Below, in pieces: positions 47,718 to 60,371 of a stretch of DNA of 64,000 nt (the stretch's first letter is position 1; the number at the start of each line of letters is the position of its first letter). The stretch is from positions 5,176,501 through 5,240,500 of the forward strand of contig NZ_CP020038.1 in the NCBI RefSeq assembly GCF_002157225.2, read 5' to 3'. The notes below the pieces were generated by a model. The model ran no database searches. It was not told where the DNA came from and saw only the letters and a program-made list of their open reading frames with translations. The translations under genes and the position numbers were made by a program. This DNA comes from Agarilytica rhodophyticola. GTDB lineage: Bacteria; Pseudomonadota; Gammaproteobacteria; Pseudomonadales; Cellvibrionaceae.

Positions 47718-47844
47718 GAAAATTCACTCCAAAAAATACTAAAAAAGCCTGCCTCCTTATGAATAAGGAAGTAGACCGGTTCACATATGAGGAATAGGCT
47801 TATTGAACACAAACCCTTCCGTTCCGACTAACTGCGGGGGGCGC

Positions 47845-47873
47845 ATTGTAAAGATACCGTCCGCCGCCGTCAA
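47845..47873 (-). promoter_or_regulatory. Sigma-70 promoter of the str operon
   Basis: On the minus strand TTGACG (47868-47873), 17 bases, TACAAT (47845-47850), followed by GC-rich GCGCCCCCCGC, the discriminator typical of stringently controlled ribosomal promoters. It implies a leader of about 120 nt before rpsL. Confidence 0.82.
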
Positions 47874-47956
47874 CTTTTAAGCCAATAGCAAGGTTTTTTG
47901 CCATTGGTTTAAAGTTCTGATGAGAGGAAGCTTATAAAAAGCGACCTTTCATTTAA

Positions 47957-47979
47957 GTGCCACCCCGAGCGGATGGCAC
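47957..47979 (-). terminator. Hairpin after rpoC
   Basis: GTGCCA and TGGCAC form a 6-bp stem with an 11-base loop, starting eight bases after the rpoC stop. The following minus-strand sequence has only a weak T tract (TTAAAT), so termination may be incomplete. A second imperfect stem (CCAAT.GCAA / TTGC.ATTGG) lies at about 47882-47907. Confidence 0.5.
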
Positions 47980-47987
47980 CTTTTTCA

Positions 47988-50900
47988 TTAGCTAGATTTC
48001 AGTGCTTCAGTAAGTGCTGCTTCAACTTCTGCCGCACTAACACCATCTTTAGCAGCATCATTATCACCGCGTTTACGTAGACGCTCACTGTGATAAGCCA
48101 AGCCGGTACCAGCAGGAATCAATCGACCTACTACCACGTTTTCCTTCAAACCACGTAGCTTATCAACCTTACCGGTAACAGCAGCTTCAGTAAGCACTCG
48201 CGTAGTTTCCTGGAAAGACGCGGCAGAGATAAAGGACTCTGTCACCAAAGATGCTTTAGTAATACCAAGCAACTGACGCTCAAACTGCGCAGGCTGCTTG
48301 CCTTCTGCACGCAACTTCTCGTTCGACTCTAGAACACTGTTGTATTCAACCTGTTCACCCTTAATAAATTCAGAGTCACCCATGGCTGTAATATCAGCTT
48401 TACGCAGCATTTGACGAACGATAACTTCAATATGCTTATCGTTAATCTTCACACCTTGTAAGCGGTACACGTCTTGAATTTCATTGATGATGTAACGAGC
48501 TAACGCCTCAACACCTTTCAAGCGCAGAATATCATGAGGATTACTTGGGCCATCAGAAACAACTTCACCCTTGGCAACCACTTCCCCTTCAAACACGGTC
48601 AATTGACGATGCTTAGGAATTAGCACTTCGTAGTGTGTAGAACCATCAGGCATTAATTCACCGTTAGTAGGTGTAATTACCAGACGACGCTTACCTTTTG
48701 TCTCTTTACCAAAAGATACTGTTCCTGAGATCTCTGCAAGAATAGAAGGTTCTTTTGGTTTACGCGCTTCAAACAGGTCAGCAACACGTGGCAGACCACC
48801 GGTGATATCTCTTGTTTTCGATCCCTCTTGAGGAATACGTGCCACGATATCACCCACTGCAACCTGATCACCATCACGCAAGCTCAAAATTGCCTTAGAA
48901 GGTAATAAGTAATGCGCTGGCTGCTTGGAGTTAGCCAAAATCAGCTCATTACCTTGCTCATCCAATAGAGTCACTGCAGGTTTTAAATCTTTACCGGCTA
49001 ATGGACGTTCAGCAGGGTCAATTATCTCGATAGAACTCAAACCCGTGAGCTCATCAGTTTTCTTACGGATTGACAGACCTTCTTCCATTCCTGTGAAGGC
49101 TGCTTTACCAGCAACTTCCGCTACGATTGGGTGAGTATGTGGATCCCACTTAGCAACAATACTGCCGCCACTCACTTCATCGCCGTCTTTAACACTAATA
49201 ACGGCACCGTAAGGAATCTTATAACGCTCACGTTCACGACCGGCAGGATCAGCAACTGCGATTTCACCCGATCGAGACACAGCCACAAGGCCACCTTGAG
49301 CACGCTCGACCGTTTTAATGTTATGAAGTCGAATAGTACCGTCTTGCTTCACTTCAACACTATCGGCCGCCGACGCTCTACTCGCCGCACCACCGATGTG
49401 GAAAGTACGCATAGTCAGCTGTGTACCTGGCTCACCAATTGACTGCGCCGCGATAACACCGACAGATTCACCCACGTTAGCACGATGGCCTCGGGCCAAA
49501 TCACGTCCGTAACACTGAGCACAAATACCGAAGCGAGTCTGACAGTGAATAGGTGAACGAGCGATAACCTCATCAATACCCAAGGCTTCGATTCTTTCCA
49601 CCCATTTCTCGTCGATGATGGTACCGGCAGGAACAACGATCTCATCGCTGTTGGCTTTCATAACATCTCGCGCAACTACACGACCCAAGATACGATCACC
49701 CAGAGACTCGATAATGTCACCACCTTCAATTACAGGTGTCATGCTCAGGCCATCGTCGGTACCACAGTCAATTTCTGTGATAACAACATCTTGTGCAACG
49801 TCCACAAGACGACGAGTCAGGTAACCGGAGTTAGCCGTTTTAAGTGCCGTATCCGCCAAACCTTTACGAGCACCGTGAGTAGAAATAAAGTACTGAAGTA
49901 CGTTTAGACCTTCACGGAAATTCGCCACGATGGGTGTCTCGATAATGGAGCCATCTGGACGAGCCATCAGACCACGCATTCCCGCTAGCTGACGAATCTG
50001 TGCAGGCGAACCACGAGCACCTGAGTCAGCATACATAAATACAGAGTTGAAGGACTCCTGTTCGTCTTCTTCCCCGTTTTTATTGATCACGCTCTCTTTA
50101 GAAATTCCATCCATCATCGATTTAGCCACCAGCTCGTTAGCACGGGACCAGATATCGATAACTTTGTTGTACTTTTCGCCCTGGGTCACAAGACCAGATG
50201 AGTATTGTGACTCAATTTCTTTCACTTCAGTCTCAGCACTATTGATAATGCCGGCTTTGCTCTCAGGAATCTCAAAGTCGTTAACACCGATAGAGGAACC
50301 TGAACGGGTACTAAAGTCATAGCCCATATACATAAGTTGGTCAGCGAAGATAACCGTCGCTTTCAAACCTACGATACGGTAACAGTAGTTAATACAGTTA
50401 TTGATGGCTTTCTTAACCATTGGTCGGTCGACCATGCTAAAGGGAATGCCTTTAGGCACAATGCCGTACAATAAAACACGGCCAACGGTGGTTTCTACCA
50501 AGCTACGAGTATCAACAGTTTCCCCATCTTCGCGGATAGAACTTTCACGCAAGCGCACTTTAATACGCGCTTGCAAGCCTACCTGCTTAGCATAATAGGC
50601 ACGTGAAACTTCGTTCTCATCAGAGAACACCATGCCCTCACCTTTATCGTTAACACGTTCACGTGTTAACCAGTAAAGACCGAGAACAACGTCCTGTGAA
50701 GGCACGATAATAGGTTCACCACTGGCGGGCGAGAGAATATTGTTGGTAGACATCATCAAGGCACGCGCTTCTAACTGCGCCTCGATAGTCAAAGGCACGT
50801 GCACCGCCATCTGATCACCATCGAAGTCAGCGTTATAAGCTGCACATACGAGTGGATGAAGTTGAATCGCCTTACCTTCAATAAGCACAGGCTCGAATGC

Positions 50901-52205
50901 CTGAATACCCAGACGGTGAAGCGTCGGAGCACGGTTGAGTAATACAGGATGCTCACGAATCACTTCGTCGAGAATATCCCATACTACAGGTTCTTCGCGC
51001 TCAACCATCTTCTTAGCGGCTTTAATTGTAGTCGCTAAACCACGCAATTCTAATTTGCTAAAGATAAACGGCTTGAACAATTCAAGGGCCATTTTCTTGG
51101 GCAGACCGCACTGGTGTAGGCGCAAAGTCGGCCCGGTCACAATTACCGAACGACCGGAGTAGTCAACACGCTTACCGAGAAGGTTCTGACGGAAACGGCC
51201 TTGCTTACCTTTGATCATGTCAGCAAGAGATTTCAATGGACGTTTGTTAGAACCAGTAATAGCACGACCGCGACGACCGTTATCTAGCAGAGCATCCACC
51301 GCTTCTTGCAACATACGCTTTTCGTTGCGCACGATGATGTCAGGTGCGTTGAGATCGAGAAGACGCTTCAAACGGTTGTTACGGTTGATCACTCGACGGT
51401 AAAGATCGTTCAAGTCTGAAGTTGCAAAACGTCCGCCATCCAGAGGTACTAGAGGTCGTAAATCTGGTGGTAGCACTGGCAGCGCTTCCAAGATCATCCA
51501 CTCAGGTTGGTTACCCGATTGAATAAACGCTTCTAATAACTTAAGACGCTTAGAAAGCTTCTTGATTTTAGTTTCAGAATTAGTATTAGGAATTTCTTCA
51601 CGAATTTCCTGAGCATCACGGTTTAAGTCGATGTCTTGCACCAAAGCCTGGATAGCTTCTGCACCCATCTTAGCTTCAAACTCATCACCAAACTCTTCCA
51701 TCGCCTCGAAGTATTGCTCATCAGTTAACAACTGACCACGCTCAAGGGTTGTCATACCGGGATCAGTAACAACAAATGACTCGAAATACAAAATACGTTC
51801 GATGCTACGCAGAGTCATATCAAGCAGCAAACCAATACGGCTTGGCAGTGATTTCAAGAACCAGATATGAGCAACAGGACAGGCAAGTTCAATATGCCCC
51901 ATACGCTCACGACGAACCTTGGCTAGGGTGACTTCTACGCCACACTTCTCACACACAATACCGCGGTGCTTCATACGCTTGTACTTTCCGCACAAGCACT
52001 CGTAATCTTTTATTGGGCCAAAAATCTTGGCACAAAATAAACCATCACGTTCAGGTTTGAAGGTTCGATAGTTAATGGTCTCTGGCTTTTTCACTTCGCC
52101 ATAAGACCAAGATCGAATCACTTCAGGAGACGCTAAGCCAATGCGAATCCCGTCAAACTCTTCTGTGTTACCTTGGTTTTTTAATAAGTTCAGCAGGTCT
52201 TTCAA
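47988..52205 (-). CDS. rpoC: RNA polymerase beta-prime subunit
   Basis: A 1405-aa beta-prime. The start is TTG 52205, eight bases after GGAGGA; E. coli also uses a non-ATG start. The N-terminal zinc ribbon has [20 protein letters not shown], the catalytic Mg loop is [14 protein letters not shown], and the bridge/trigger region includes [19 protein letters not shown]. The length is normal and no insertions stand out. Its start is 82 bases after the rpoB stop. Confidence 0.98.
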   Translation of the reverse strand: MKDLLNLLKNQGNTEEFDGIRIGLASPEVIRSWSYGEVKKPETINYRTFKPERDGLFCAKIFGPIKDYECLCGKYKRMKHRGIVCEKCGVEVTLAKVRRERMGHIELACPVAHIWFLKSLPSRIGLLLDMTLRSIERILYFESFVVTDPGMTTLERGQLLTDEQYFEAMEEFGDEFEAKMGAEAIQALVQDIDLNRDAQEIREEIPNTNSETKIKKLSKRLKLLEAFIQSGNQPEWMILEALPVLPPDLRPLVPLDGGRFATSDLNDLYRRVINRNNRLKRLLDLNAPDIIVRNEKRMLQEAVDALLDNGRRGRAITGSNKRPLKSLADMIKGKQGRFRQNLLGKRVDYSGRSVIVTGPTLRLHQCGLPKKMALELFKPFIFSKLELRGLATTIKAAKKMVEREEPVVWDILDEVIREHPVLLNRAPTLHRLGIQAFEPVLIEGKAIQLHPLVCAAYNADFDGDQMAVHVPLTIEAQLEARALMMSTNNILSPASGEPIIVPSQDVVLGLYWLTRERVNDKGEGMVFSDENEVSRAYYAKQVGLQARIKVRLRESSIREDGETVDTRSLVETTVGRVLLYGIVPKGIPFSMVDRPMVKKAINNCINYCYRIVGLKATVIFADQLMYMGYDFSTRSGSSIGVNDFEIPESKAGIINSAETEVKEIESQYSSGLVTQGEKYNKVIDIWSRANELVAKSMMDGISKESVINKNGEEDEQESFNSVFMYADSGARGSPAQIRQLAGMRGLMARPDGSIIETPIVANFREGLNVLQYFISTHGARKGLADTALKTANSGYLTRRLVDVAQDVVITEIDCGTDDGLSMTPVIEGGDIIESLGDRILGRVVARDVMKANSDEIVVPAGTIIDEKWVERIEALGIDEVIARSPIHCQTRFGICAQCYGRDLARGHRANVGESVGVIAAQSIGEPGTQLTMRTFHIGGAASRASAADSVEVKQDGTIRLHNIKTVERAQGGLVAVSRSGEIAVADPAGRERERYKIPYGAVISVKDGDEVSGGSIVAKWDPHTHPIVAEVAGKAAFTGMEEGLSIRKKTDELTGLSSIEIIDPAERPLAGKDLKPAVTLLDEQGNELILANSKQPAHYLLPSKAILSLRDGDQVAVGDIVARIPQEGSKTRDITGGLPRVADLFEARKPKEPSILAEISGTVSFGKETKGKRRLVITPTNGELMPDGSTHYEVLIPKHRQLTVFEGEVVAKGEVVSDGPSNPHDILRLKGVEALARYIINEIQDVYRLQGVKINDKHIEVIVRQMLRKADITAMGDSEFIKGEQVEYNSVLESNEKLRAEGKQPAQFERQLLGITKASLVTESFISAASFQETTRVLTEAAVTGKVDKLRGLKENVVVGRLIPAGTGLAYHSERLRKRGDNDAAKDGVSAAEVEAALTEALKSS

Positions 52206-52286
52206 GGTATTTCCTCCAGTGGGTGCTTATCGCACAGTGGGCCGTGATATTGTCACTATTAGCCCACCACCGATTTTAAAAAGTGT

Positions 52287-55200
52287 TTACTTTTCTTGAT
52301 CAAATTCGATGTTAATACCGAGTGAGCGAATCTCTTTAATTAATACGTTAAAGGATTCTGGCATTCCCGGCTCCATACGGTGGTCGCCGTCGACGATGTT
52401 TTTATACATCTTAGTACGTCCACCAACATCATCCGATTTAACAGTCAGCATTTCTTGTAGCGTATATGCAGCACCATAAGCTTCTAGTGCCCATACCTCC
52501 ATCTCTCCGAAACGCTGTCCACCGAACTGAGCTTTACCACCCAATGGTTGTTGGGTTACCAAGCTGTATGAACCTGTAGAACGGGCATGCATCTTGTCAT
52601 CCACTAAGTGGTTGAGTTTGAGCATGTACATATAGCCTACAGTCACAGGGCGAGAGAACTCGTCACCTGTACGTCCATCGAATAATTTCATTTGACCAGA
52701 ATCGGGCAAGTCAGCAAGCGTTAACAGCTGCTTGATGTCTTTCTCCTTCGCACCATCAAATACACGAGTAGCCATAGGCACGCCGTCTCTGAGGTTGTTG
52801 CACAGCTCGATAATCTCTTGATCACTAAAAGTATCGAGCTTCTCAACGCGATGAGCACCACCAATTTGGTTGTAAATCTTATCTAGCAGAACGCGAACAT
52901 CAGCAATTTCACGCTGCTGTTTCACCATCTCATCAATCTTGCGACCTAAACCTTTCGCCGCTAAACCGAGATGGGTCTCCAAAATCTGACCAACGTTCAT
53001 CCGCGAAGGCACACCCAGCGGGTTTAGTACGATATCGATTGGCTCGCCATTTTCATCGTGAGGCATATCTTCAATCGGCATAATGACCGAGATAACCCCT
53101 TTGTTACCATGACGTCCAGCCATTTTATCACCAGGCTGAATGCGACGCTTAATAGCCAGGTAGACCTTAACAATTTTAAGAACACCCGGCGCCAAATCAT
53201 CGCCACTTTCAAGCTTGCTCTTCTTATCTTCGAAGCGATCATCAAGCTCTTTACGACGTTCGATAAGCTGCTCTTCAGCTCTATCCAACTGATCATTAAG
53301 GCCATCATCCATCATGCGGATTTTGAACCAATCATCAGAGCTGATAGCATCTAGCATTTCATCGGTAACAGCTTCACCCTTAACAACGCCACGGCCACTG
53401 GCAGCCACTTGGCCAACCAAAGCTGCACGCAAACGTTCAAAGGTGGCACCTTCAACGATACGATATTCTTCATTTAAATCTTTACGTACGGTATCGAGCT
53501 GGGCTTTTTCGATCTCACGTGAGCGAGCATCTTTTTCTAGACCGTCGCGAGTAAATACTTGCACATCGATCACGGTACCTTTAACACTGGAAGGAACTCG
53601 CAAAGATGTATCTTTTACATCAGACGCCTTTTCACCAAAAATCGCACGCAAAAGTTTTTCTTCTGGTGTGAGCTGAGTTTCGCCTTTAGGCGTCACTTTA
53701 CCCACAAGGATATCGCCAGCACCAACTTCAGCACCAACATAAACAATGCCTGACTCATCCAGTTTAGAAAGTGCACCTTCGCCCACATTGGGAATATCCG
53801 CCGTCACTTCCTCACTGCCAAGCTTGGTATCACGGGCAATACAAGTAAGTTCCTGGATATGAATAGTAGTAAAGCGATCTTCTTGCACAACTCTTTCAGA
53901 AACGAGGATCGAGTCCTCAAAGTTGTAGCCGTTCCAGGTCATAAATGCGATACGCATATTTTGACCCAAAGCCAGCTCACCCATATCAACTGATGGGCCA
54001 TCGGCGAGGATATCACCGCGCTTAATAGCATCTCCCATTCTTACGATAGGACGTTGATTGATACATGTATTCTGATTTGAACGGGTGTATTTGGTCAGGT
54101 TGTAAATATCAACACCTGCATCACCTGCGTCTACTTCATCATCAGCAACACGAATAACAATTCGGCCTGCGTCAACACGCTCAACAGTGCCACCACGCTT
54201 AGCCACCACACAAACACCTGAGTCAGCGGCCACATAGCGCTCAATACCGGTACCAACTAGGGGCTTTTGAGCCTTAAGGGTAGGCACTGCCTGACGTTGC
54301 ATGTTCGATCCCATCAAAGCACGGTTCGCATCATCGTGCTCTAAGAAGGGAATTAATGACGCCGCTACAGATACAACCTGACGTGGAGAGACGTCCATAT
54401 ACTGAACATCAGCAGCTGGCTTTAAAGTAAACTCATTTTGGAAACGAACCGAAACAAGCTCTTCTGTTAGAGCGCCTTCCTCATCTGTAGCTGCTGTTGC
54501 CTGCGCAATCACATATTGAGATTCATTGATAGCAGACAAATATTCGATTTCATCAGTAATTTTGCCATCGACAACCTTACGATGAGGACTTTCAATAAAG
54601 CCGTAATTGTTAGTACGGGCATAAGTCGCCAATGAGTTGATCAAACCAATGTTTGGCCCTTCAGGTGTTTCAATAGGACAAACACGACCGTAGTGAGTTG
54701 TATGTACGTCACGTACCTCAAAGCCTGCACGTTCACGAGTAAGACCACCTGGCCCCAATGCAGAAACACGACGCTTATGGGTGATTTCTGACAGTGGATT
54801 GTTTTGATCCATAAACTGTGACAGCTGACTGGAGCCGAAAAATTCTTTTACTGCGGCAGCAACAGGTTTAGCATTGATCAAGTCTTGCGGCATCAAGCCT
54901 TCGCTCTCTGCCATAGAAAGACGTTCTTTAACAGCGCGCTCAACTCGAACCAAACCAACGCGGAATTGGTTTTCAGCCATCTCACCAACAGAACGTACGC
55001 GACGGTTTCCTAAGTGATCGATGTCATCGACAACACCTTTACCGTTACGAATATCGATAAGAGTGCGCAATACATCAACAATATCTTCGTTAGAGAGAGT
55101 ACCCTCGCCTTTCTCTTCTTCGCGGCCAAGGCGGCGGTTGAATTTCATACGACCAACGCCAGAGAGATCGTAACGCTCTTGAGAGAAGAAAAGATTTTGG

Positions 55201-56372
55201 AACAGACCTTCTGCAGATTCTTTAGTAGGCGGTTCACCTGGACGCATCATACGATAAATTTCAACTAAAGCTTCCAATTGAGTTTTAGTTGGGTCGCTGC
55301 GCAAAGTATCAGAAACAAATGGGCCACAGTCTAAGTCATTGGTATAGAGAGTTTCGATACTCGAAACACCTGCATTTTGTAATGCTTCGACAGTCTCTTC
55401 GGTAATTTCAGTGTTACATTCAAACAGCAACTCACCAGTATTAACGTCCACTACATCTTTAGCCAATGCACGGCCATGGAGATATTCTCCAGGGACTTTT
55501 AGCTGAGTGAGTCCTAGCTTTTCAATTTGCTTGATATGACGCGCTGTAATACGACGGCCTTGCTCGACAATCAGATTACCATCGTTATCGACAACGTCAA
55601 AAGTAGTCACATCCCCTCTTAGGCGGGATGGTACAAGCTCCAGCTTAGTTTCACCGTCAGGCGAGAATACGAAGCTGCTGGTATCGAAGAACATGCTAAG
55701 AATTTCTTCATTGGTATATCCTAAGGCGCGCAACAAGATTGTCGCAGGCAGTTTACGTCTGCGATCGATACGCACAAATACCAGATCTTTTGGATCGAAT
55801 TCAAAGTCTAGCCATGAACCACGGTAAGGAATAACACGTGCGGAGTAGAGCAATTTACCAGATGAATGAGTCTTACCTTTGTCGTGCTCAAAGAATACGC
55901 CTGGAGAACGGTGCAACTGGGAAACGATAACACGTTCAGTACCGTTAATAACAAATGTTCCGTTTTCAGTCATCAATGGGATTTCACCCATATAGACTTC
56001 TTGCTCTTTAATATCTTTAATTGCTTTGGTTGACGATTCTTTATCGTAGATAATTAAACGTACGCGAACTCTAAGGGGAGCTGCGTAAGTAGTGCCGCGC
56101 AAAGTACACTCGCTAACATCAAAGACAGGCTTACCTAGTGTATAACTTACATATTCAAGTGCTGCATTTCCAGAATAGCTACTGATTGGAAATACGGATT
56201 TGAATGCAGCATGCAAACCAATATCACCGCGCGCATCAAGAGCGGTGCCAGTTTGGGTAAATTTTCTGTAGGAATCTAATTGAATCGCCAGTAAGTATGG
56301 CACATCCATTACGTCTGATAATTTGCCAAAATCCTTACGGATGCGTTTTTTCTCAGTATATGAGTAAGCCAT
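52287..56372 (-). CDS. rpoB: RNA polymerase beta subunit
   Basis: A 1361-aa beta subunit. ATG 56372 gives the family start [18 protein letters not shown]; an in-frame extension of 21 residues upstream is not supported. The rifampicin region [20 protein letters not shown] and [13 protein letters not shown] is wild type. The C-terminal [20 protein letters not shown] and the switch region are present. It lies about 250 bp after rplL with two hairpins in the spacer. Confidence 0.98.
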   Translation of the reverse strand: MAYSYTEKKRIRKDFGKLSDVMDVPYLLAIQLDSYRKFTQTGTALDARGDIGLHAAFKSVFPISSYSGNAALEYVSYTLGKPVFDVSECTLRGTTYAAPLRVRVRLIIYDKESSTKAIKDIKEQEVYMGEIPLMTENGTFVINGTERVIVSQLHRSPGVFFEHDKGKTHSSGKLLYSARVIPYRGSWLDFEFDPKDLVFVRIDRRRKLPATILLRALGYTNEEILSMFFDTSSFVFSPDGETKLELVPSRLRGDVTTFDVVDNDGNLIVEQGRRITARHIKQIEKLGLTQLKVPGEYLHGRALAKDVVDVNTGELLFECNTEITEETVEALQNAGVSSIETLYTNDLDCGPFVSDTLRSDPTKTQLEALVEIYRMMRPGEPPTKESAEGLFQNLFFSQERYDLSGVGRMKFNRRLGREEEKGEGTLSNEDIVDVLRTLIDIRNGKGVVDDIDHLGNRRVRSVGEMAENQFRVGLVRVERAVKERLSMAESEGLMPQDLINAKPVAAAVKEFFGSSQLSQFMDQNNPLSEITHKRRVSALGPGGLTRERAGFEVRDVHTTHYGRVCPIETPEGPNIGLINSLATYARTNNYGFIESPHRKVVDGKITDEIEYLSAINESQYVIAQATAATDEEGALTEELVSVRFQNEFTLKPAADVQYMDVSPRQVVSVAASLIPFLEHDDANRALMGSNMQRQAVPTLKAQKPLVGTGIERYVAADSGVCVVAKRGGTVERVDAGRIVIRVADDEVDAGDAGVDIYNLTKYTRSNQNTCINQRPIVRMGDAIKRGDILADGPSVDMGELALGQNMRIAFMTWNGYNFEDSILVSERVVQEDRFTTIHIQELTCIARDTKLGSEEVTADIPNVGEGALSKLDESGIVYVGAEVGAGDILVGKVTPKGETQLTPEEKLLRAIFGEKASDVKDTSLRVPSSVKGTVIDVQVFTRDGLEKDARSREIEKAQLDTVRKDLNEEYRIVEGATFERLRAALVGQVAASGRGVVKGEAVTDEMLDAISSDDWFKIRMMDDGLNDQLDRAEEQLIERRKELDDRFEDKKSKLESGDDLAPGVLKIVKVYLAIKRRIQPGDKMAGRHGNKGVISVIMPIEDMPHDENGEPIDIVLNPLGVPSRMNVGQILETHLGLAAKGLGRKIDEMVKQQREIADVRVLLDKIYNQIGGAHRVEKLDTFSDQEIIELCNNLRDGVPMATRVFDGAKEKDIKQLLTLADLPDSGQMKLFDGRTGDEFSRPVTVGYMYMLKLNHLVDDKMHARSTGSYSLVTQQPLGGKAQFGGQRFGEMEVWALEAYGAAYTLQEMLTVKSDDVGGRTKMYKNIVDGDHRMEPGMPESFNVLIKEIRSLGINIEFDQEK

Positions 56373-56522
56373 TAGTGTTGTATTCCTCAGCTTGTTCACG
56401 GATGAGTAATTTACAGATTTATCTAATTTCTGCATTTGTGTCGTAATAAATTTCCTAATTTACTCAACACATCTTTGGGTAAAGCTATTATCTAATATCT
56501 AGTTATTTACAACTTTACCTAG

Positions 56523-56579
56523 CCGTTTTTGCTATGAGACTGCCAAAAACGGAGAAAGGCCGACGGTCTCTAGACCGTC
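56523..56579 (-). promoter_or_regulatory. Two tandem hairpins between rplL and rpoB (attenuator/processing site)
   Basis: Just after rplL, GACGGTCT and AGACCGTC (56562-56579) form an 8-bp palindrome. CCGTTTTTG and CAAAAACGG (56523-56531, 56544-56552) form a 9-bp stem a few bases further on. E. coli has a partial attenuator and RNase III site in this spacer that sets the L7/L12-to-beta ratio; these hairpins probably do the same. Confidence 0.65.
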
Positions 56580-56618
56580 AGCCCACTACCAAATAAGTTA
56601 TTTGGATTTCGTCTGAAC

Positions 56619-56996
56619 TTACTTAAGCTCAACAGATGCGCCAGCTTCTTCAAGTTCTTTCTTAGCAGCTTCGGCGTCGTCTTTAGGAAGAGCTTCTTTA
56701 ACAACACTTGGTGCACCGTCAACAAGAGCTTTCGCTTCTTTAAGACCAAGACCTGTGATGCTACGTACAGCTTTAATAACGTTAACTTTCTTATCGCCAA
56801 CAGCAGTAAGAGTTACGTCAAAATCAGTTTTCTCTTCAGCAGCTGGAGCGTCAGCAGCAGCAGCTGGGCCTGCAACTGCAACAGCAGCAGCGGCAGAAAC
56901 ACCGAATTTTTCTTCCATAGCTGAAACAAGTTCAACAACGTCCATTACAGACATTTCAGCGATTGCATCTAAAATTTCTTCTTTAGATAGAGCCAT
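56619..56996 (-). CDS. rplL: 50S ribosomal protein L7/L12
   Basis: A 125-aa stalk protein. The N-terminal dimerisation helix is [20 protein letters not shown], then an Ala-rich hinge, and the C-terminal factor-binding domain has [23 protein letters not shown] and [11 protein letters not shown]. It binds L10 as dimers and recruits EF-Tu and EF-G. It lies about 137 bp after rplJ. Confidence 0.98.
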   Translation of the reverse strand: MALSKEEILDAIAEMSVMDVVELVSAMEEKFGVSAAAAVAVAGPAAAADAPAAEEKTDFDVTLTAVGDKKVNVIKAVRSITGLGLKEAKALVDGAPSVVKEALPKDDAEAAKKELEEAGASVELK

Positions 56997-57133
56997 TACT
57001 CAATCTCCCAATAAATATAAAATAAGTTTAACCACATCAAACTATGGCGTATTACGACTCTGTTATAATCCACTCAAGGGGTATCCCAAGCAGTGGCACA
57101 GAAGTCGTGCGACTAACAACTAGTGAGCAATCA

Positions 57134-57664
57134 CTATGCTGCGTCTTGTTTTTGGTCACGAACAGCCGCGACAACGCGTGTAACGCTGGCAGGTACTTCG
57201 TTAAGAGTACGAGCCAATTTGGTGACTGGTGCGATCATGACGCTAGCGAGCATACCAAGCGCTTGTTCTCTTGTTGGAAGCTTCGCCAAGGCATCGATTT
57301 GCGATGACTCAAGTAGCTTTCCACCAACAGATAGAGCTTTAACTTCAAAGTTCTCTTGCTCTTTAGCAAAGTCTTTGAACAAACGAGCTGCGGCACCTGG
57401 ATCTTCCATAGAAAATCCAAAAATGCTGGGGCCAACAAGTGCATCAGTAACACACTCAAATTCAGTCCCCTGAACAGCACGCTTTGCAAGCGTATTACGA
57501 ATGACACGCAAACTTACACCGTTTTCACGGGCTTGCTTACGCAATGCATCCATAGCGCCAACTGTCACACCACGAGCGTCGGCAATCACCAGAGATAACG
57601 CGTTAGCTGCAGTCTCGTTAACGTCAGCGACAATCGCTTTTTTGTCCTCGAGTCCAATAGCCAT
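57134..57664 (-). CDS. rplJ: 50S ribosomal protein L10
   Basis: A 176-aa stalk base protein that binds 23S rRNA and L7/L12 dimers. Features: [39 protein letters not shown] and [14 protein letters not shown]. The Ala/Thr-rich helical C-terminal tail carries the L12 sites. CAGGAG lies nine bases before ATG 57664. It is preceded by a 299-bp leader, in keeping with L10 autoregulation. Confidence 0.97.
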   Translation of the reverse strand: MAIGLEDKKAIVADVNETAANALSLVIADARGVTVGAMDALRKQARENGVSLRVIRNTLAKRAVQGTEFECVTDALVGPSIFGFSMEDPGAAARLFKDFAKEQENFEVKALSVGGKLLESSQIDALAKLPTREQALGMLASVMIAPVTKLARTLNEVPASVTRVVAAVRDQKQDAA

Positions 57665-57963
57665 ATATTTCTATCTCCTGGATTCTAAGTTTCGGTCAGT
57701 TTGTTAATACAAACTCACCATTTAATTCGGTGATCTCGAAAGGAGCTCCTGCAACTTCGGGATAATCTGCTTCCGTGCAGCAATCCAATTAAAAATCTAA
57801 TCGGGTCTCACCGTCTGCGTAGGCTGAAATATTCTGATTAAGCAACGTTGGCAAACAACAACCTCCATCGCACCTACGGTCTTTGACGACCTATGGGTTT
57901 ATCTGAATAAATACTACTACCGATAAACACACAGACCACAAAGTCTGTATTCTCTATAAAGCT
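57665..57963 (-). promoter_or_regulatory. L10 (rplJ) leader region
   Basis: A 299-bp spacer between rplA and rplJ whose RNA contains the elements GCCTACGCAGACGGTGAGAC and, further upstream, CCGTAGGTGCGATGG, recalling the conserved gammaproteobacterial L10 leader bound by L10-L12. A small hairpin CAGAC/GTCTG lies just after rplA (near 57930-57950). I could not identify a promoter with confidence. Confidence 0.6.
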
Positions 57964-58659
57964 TTATGCTTCAAGAGATGATAAATCAATTGTTAAACCA
58001 GGCCCCATGGTTGTGCTTAAAGAAACTTTCTTCAAGTAAACACCCTTAGAAGATGCTGGCTTAGCTTTTTTCAAATCGACAATTAATGCTTCCAAGTTTT
58101 CTTTGATTGCAGAAGCTTCGAAGGATATTTTGCCAATGCCGCCATGAACAATACCGCCTTTATCGGCACGGAAACGCACCTGACCTGCTTTCGCATTTTT
58201 AACAGCTTCAGCGACATTAGGTGTTACAGTGCCAGTTTTAGGGTTTGGCATAAGTCCACGAGGACCAAGAACCTGACCTAGTTGACCAACAACACGCATG
58301 GCAGCTGGGTCGGCAATAACAACGTCAAAGTCCATCATGCCACCTTTAACTTCGGCAGCCAGCTCGTCCATACCAACAAATTCTGCACCAGCTTCTTTAG
58401 CGGCGTCGGCATTAGCACCAGAACTGAAAACAGCAACGCGAACTTCCTTACCTGTACCGTGAGGTAAGCTTGTTGCGCCACGAACATTTTGATCTGATTT
58501 TCGAGGGTCGATACCTAAGTTAATAGCGGCATCAACAGTTTCGGAAAACTTAACTTTTGACAGTTCTTTCAATAAAGCGACAGCATCACTAATGGCATAT
58601 TGCTTAGTTGCGTCAACTTTTTCACGGATCGCCTTCTGGCGTTTGCTTAACTTAGCCAT
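57964..58659 (-). CDS. rplA: 50S ribosomal protein L1
   Basis: A 231-aa L1 of the mobile E-site stalk. It has [38 protein letters not shown], the [14 protein letters not shown] signature and [14 protein letters not shown]. It represses its own operon in E. coli by binding the L11 leader. The ATG at 58659 directly follows the rplK stop (58660), so the pair is coupled. Confidence 0.98.
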   Translation of the reverse strand: MAKLSKRQKAIREKVDATKQYAISDAVALLKELSKVKFSETVDAAINLGIDPRKSDQNVRGATSLPHGTGKEVRVAVFSSGANADAAKEAGAEFVGMDELAAEVKGGMMDFDVVIADPAAMRVVGQLGQVLGPRGLMPNPKTGTVTPNVAEAVKNAKAGQVRFRADKGGIVHGGIGKISFEASAIKENLEALIVDLKKAKPASSKGVYLKKVSLSTTMGPGLTIDLSSLEA

Positions 58660-59091
58660 TTACACGCCCTCCACTTCGATACCGGCACTGCGAGCAGATC
58701 CAGCAATAGTACGAACCGCTGCATCCATATCGGAAGCAGTTAAATCAGGCATTTTCACCTGTGCAATTTCTTCTAATTGCTCACGAGTAACTTTGCCAAC
58801 TTTTTCAGTATTAGGACGACCGCTACCACTCTTAATTTTTGCTGCCTTGCGCAATAAAAATGCAGCAGGTGGAGTTTTTGTCTCAAATGTAAAGCTTCTG
58901 TCACTATAAACTGATATAACAACTGGTACGGGTGCGCCAGGCTCAAGGCTTTGAGTCTGAGCGTTAAACGCTTTACAGAATTCCATGATGTTAACACCAT
59001 GTTGACCAAGTGCTGGACCAACAGGTGGGCTTGGGTTTGCTTGACCAGCTGCAACTTGCAGCTTGATATAAGCTTCTATCTTTTTAGCCAT
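58660..59091 (-). CDS. rplK: 50S ribosomal protein L11
   Basis: A 143-aa L11 of the GTPase-associated centre, needed for RelA activation. ATG 59091 gives the family start [20 protein letters not shown]; an in-frame upstream start adds 14 unsupported residues. Core [20 protein letters not shown] and the C-terminal RNA-binding domain with [13 protein letters not shown] are intact. It abuts rplA. Confidence 0.97.
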   Translation of the reverse strand: MAKKIEAYIKLQVAAGQANPSPPVGPALGQHGVNIMEFCKAFNAQTQSLEPGAPVPVVISVYSDRSFTFETKTPPAAFLLRKAAKIKSGSGRPNTEKVGKVTREQLEEIAQVKMPDLTASDMDAAVRTIAGSARSAGIEVEGV

Positions 59092-59229
59092 TTTGTTTCC
59101 TCTATATAATGGGTAATTAGCGCCTCTAAGCAATGGCAGTTGCTTGTCTTAGGCTCCCCTTAATGTCTTATAAAAGCGACAGGCTTTTGATAAGACGCGA
59201 AAAACCCTCTTCCGAAAATCAGAAGAAGG
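59092..59229 (-). promoter_or_regulatory. nusG terminator and L11 operon leader with hairpins
   Basis: After nusG comes a terminator-like stem (CCTTCTTC / GGAAGAGGG followed by TTTTT, 59200-59229). Next is a long stem of GTCTTAT and AAAAGC against GCTTTT and ATAAGAC (59165-59196). Then GCCTAAG...GCTTAGAGGC shortly before rplK is a candidate L1-binding autoregulatory site. The order fits partial termination after nusG plus L1 control of rplKA. The promoter was not clearly seen. Confidence 0.55.
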
Positions 59230-59255
59230 TAAAATTTATTTTAGCTGAAAATTTC

Positions 59256-59789
59256 TTAAGTCTTCTCTACCTGACTAAATTCTAGCTCAACAGGCGTTGA
59301 ACGCCCAAAAATAAGAACTGCAACTTGTAGGCGGCTCTTTTCATAATTTACTTCTTCAACAACACCGTTGAAGTCGTTAAATGGCCCATCGGTAACTCGC
59401 ACCATCTCACCAGGTTCAAACAAGGTTTTAGGCGTGGGCTTCTCAGCCGAATCATCGACTCTTTGTAAAATTAAATCGGCTTCTTTCTTAGTAATAGGTG
59501 CAGGTTTATCTGCTTTACCACCTATAAAACCCATCACTCGCGGAGTTTCTTTTACTAAATGCCAGCTATCGTCGGTTAAGTCCATTTCTACAAGAACATA
59601 GCCGGGAAAGAACTTTCTTTCAGACTTACGCTTTTGGCCGCCTTTTATCTCTACAACTTCTTCTGTGGGAACCAAGACTTCGCCAAAACTATCTTGCATT
59701 CCATGAAGTTCTATACGCTCTTTAAGCGCTGAGGCAACTTTTTTTTCGTAGCCAGAATAGGCGTGAACCACATACCAACGTTTTGCCAT
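59256..59789 (-). CDS. nusG: Transcription termination/antitermination factor NusG
   Basis: A 177-aa NusG. The N-terminal NGN domain starts [20 protein letters not shown] with [12 protein letters not shown] and VMGFIGG. The KOW domain has [20 protein letters not shown]. It couples RNA polymerase to Rho or to the ribosome. It lies 75 bp after secE. Confidence 0.97.
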   Translation of the reverse strand: MAKRWYVVHAYSGYEKKVASALKERIELHGMQDSFGEVLVPTEEVVEIKGGQKRKSERKFFPGYVLVEMDLTDDSWHLVKETPRVMGFIGGKADKPAPITKKEADLILQRVDDSAEKPTPKTLFEPGEMVRVTDGPFNDFNGVVEEVNYEKSRLQVAVLIFGRSTPVELEFSQVEKT

Positions 59790-59864
59790 CGATTACGCCT
59801 CCTTAAAATCGCTTAACCAATTATCTTGTTTAGCCAATTATCCCAGTTAACCAATTTATTACAG

Positions 59865-60236
59865 TTAACCGATTATCATAGATGCGAGATAGCCAAAGAA
59901 TGCATCCAGTCCCCATAATATAAGGGCTGCAACAAAAACAACGGCAACAACTATTAATGTAGTCTGGATAGTTTCTTGACGTGTTGGCCAAACAACTTTG
60001 CGAATTTCTATTTGAGCAGCTTTGAGCAACTCCCAAAATGAGTAGCCTTTAGCTGTATTGATCGCAATAAAACAAGCAACGCCACCAACAGCCACCAGAG
60101 CTAAAACACGGTATAATACCGGAAACTCTGCTGAATAATAAGAATTCGCTACCGCACCGCCTATTATAAGCGCAATAATGACAAGCCATTTAAGCCCGTC
60201 TAAACGAAATTCTACTGCTTCTGTTTTTGCATTCAT
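59865..60236 (-). CDS. secE: Preprotein translocase subunit SecE
   Basis: A 123-aa SecE with three TM helices: LKWLVIIALIIGGAV, LVAVGGVACFIAI and, after the conserved cytoplasmic helix EIRKVVWPTRQETIQTTLIV, a final helix. It clamps the two halves of SecY. ATG 60236 has a ribosome-binding GAGA upstream; a TTG six bases further up is less likely. It lies 38 bp after tRNA-Trp, the usual place. Confidence 0.95.
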   Translation of the reverse strand: MNAKTEAVEFRLDGLKWLVIIALIIGGAVANSYYSAEFPVLYRVLALVAVGGVACFIAINTAKGYSFWELLKAAQIEIRKVVWPTRQETIQTTLIVVAVVFVAALILWGLDAFFGYLASMIIG

Positions 60237-60274
60237 GTGCAATCTCTAGGTATTAACACTTACATCTATAAATA

Positions 60275-60350
60275 TGGCAGGCCAGGAGGGACTCGAACCC
60301 CCAACTTTCGGTTTTGGAGACCGACGCTCTACCAATTGAACTACTGGCCT
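60275..60350 (-). tRNA. trpT: tRNA-Trp (anticodon CCA)
   Basis: A 76-nt gene with encoded CCA. The acceptor AGGCCAG pairs with CTGGCCT, the anticodon loop is CTCCAAA and the T arm has GGTTCGAGTCC. It sits between tuf copy 3 and secE, as in other gammaproteobacteria. Confidence 0.97.
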
Positions 60351-60371
60351 ATAACAAACTTCTAAATAAAC

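Noticed and set aside
56570..56800. Lys/Leu-rich ORF overlapping rplL
   Set aside because: It is an out-of-frame shadow of the L7/L12 gene.
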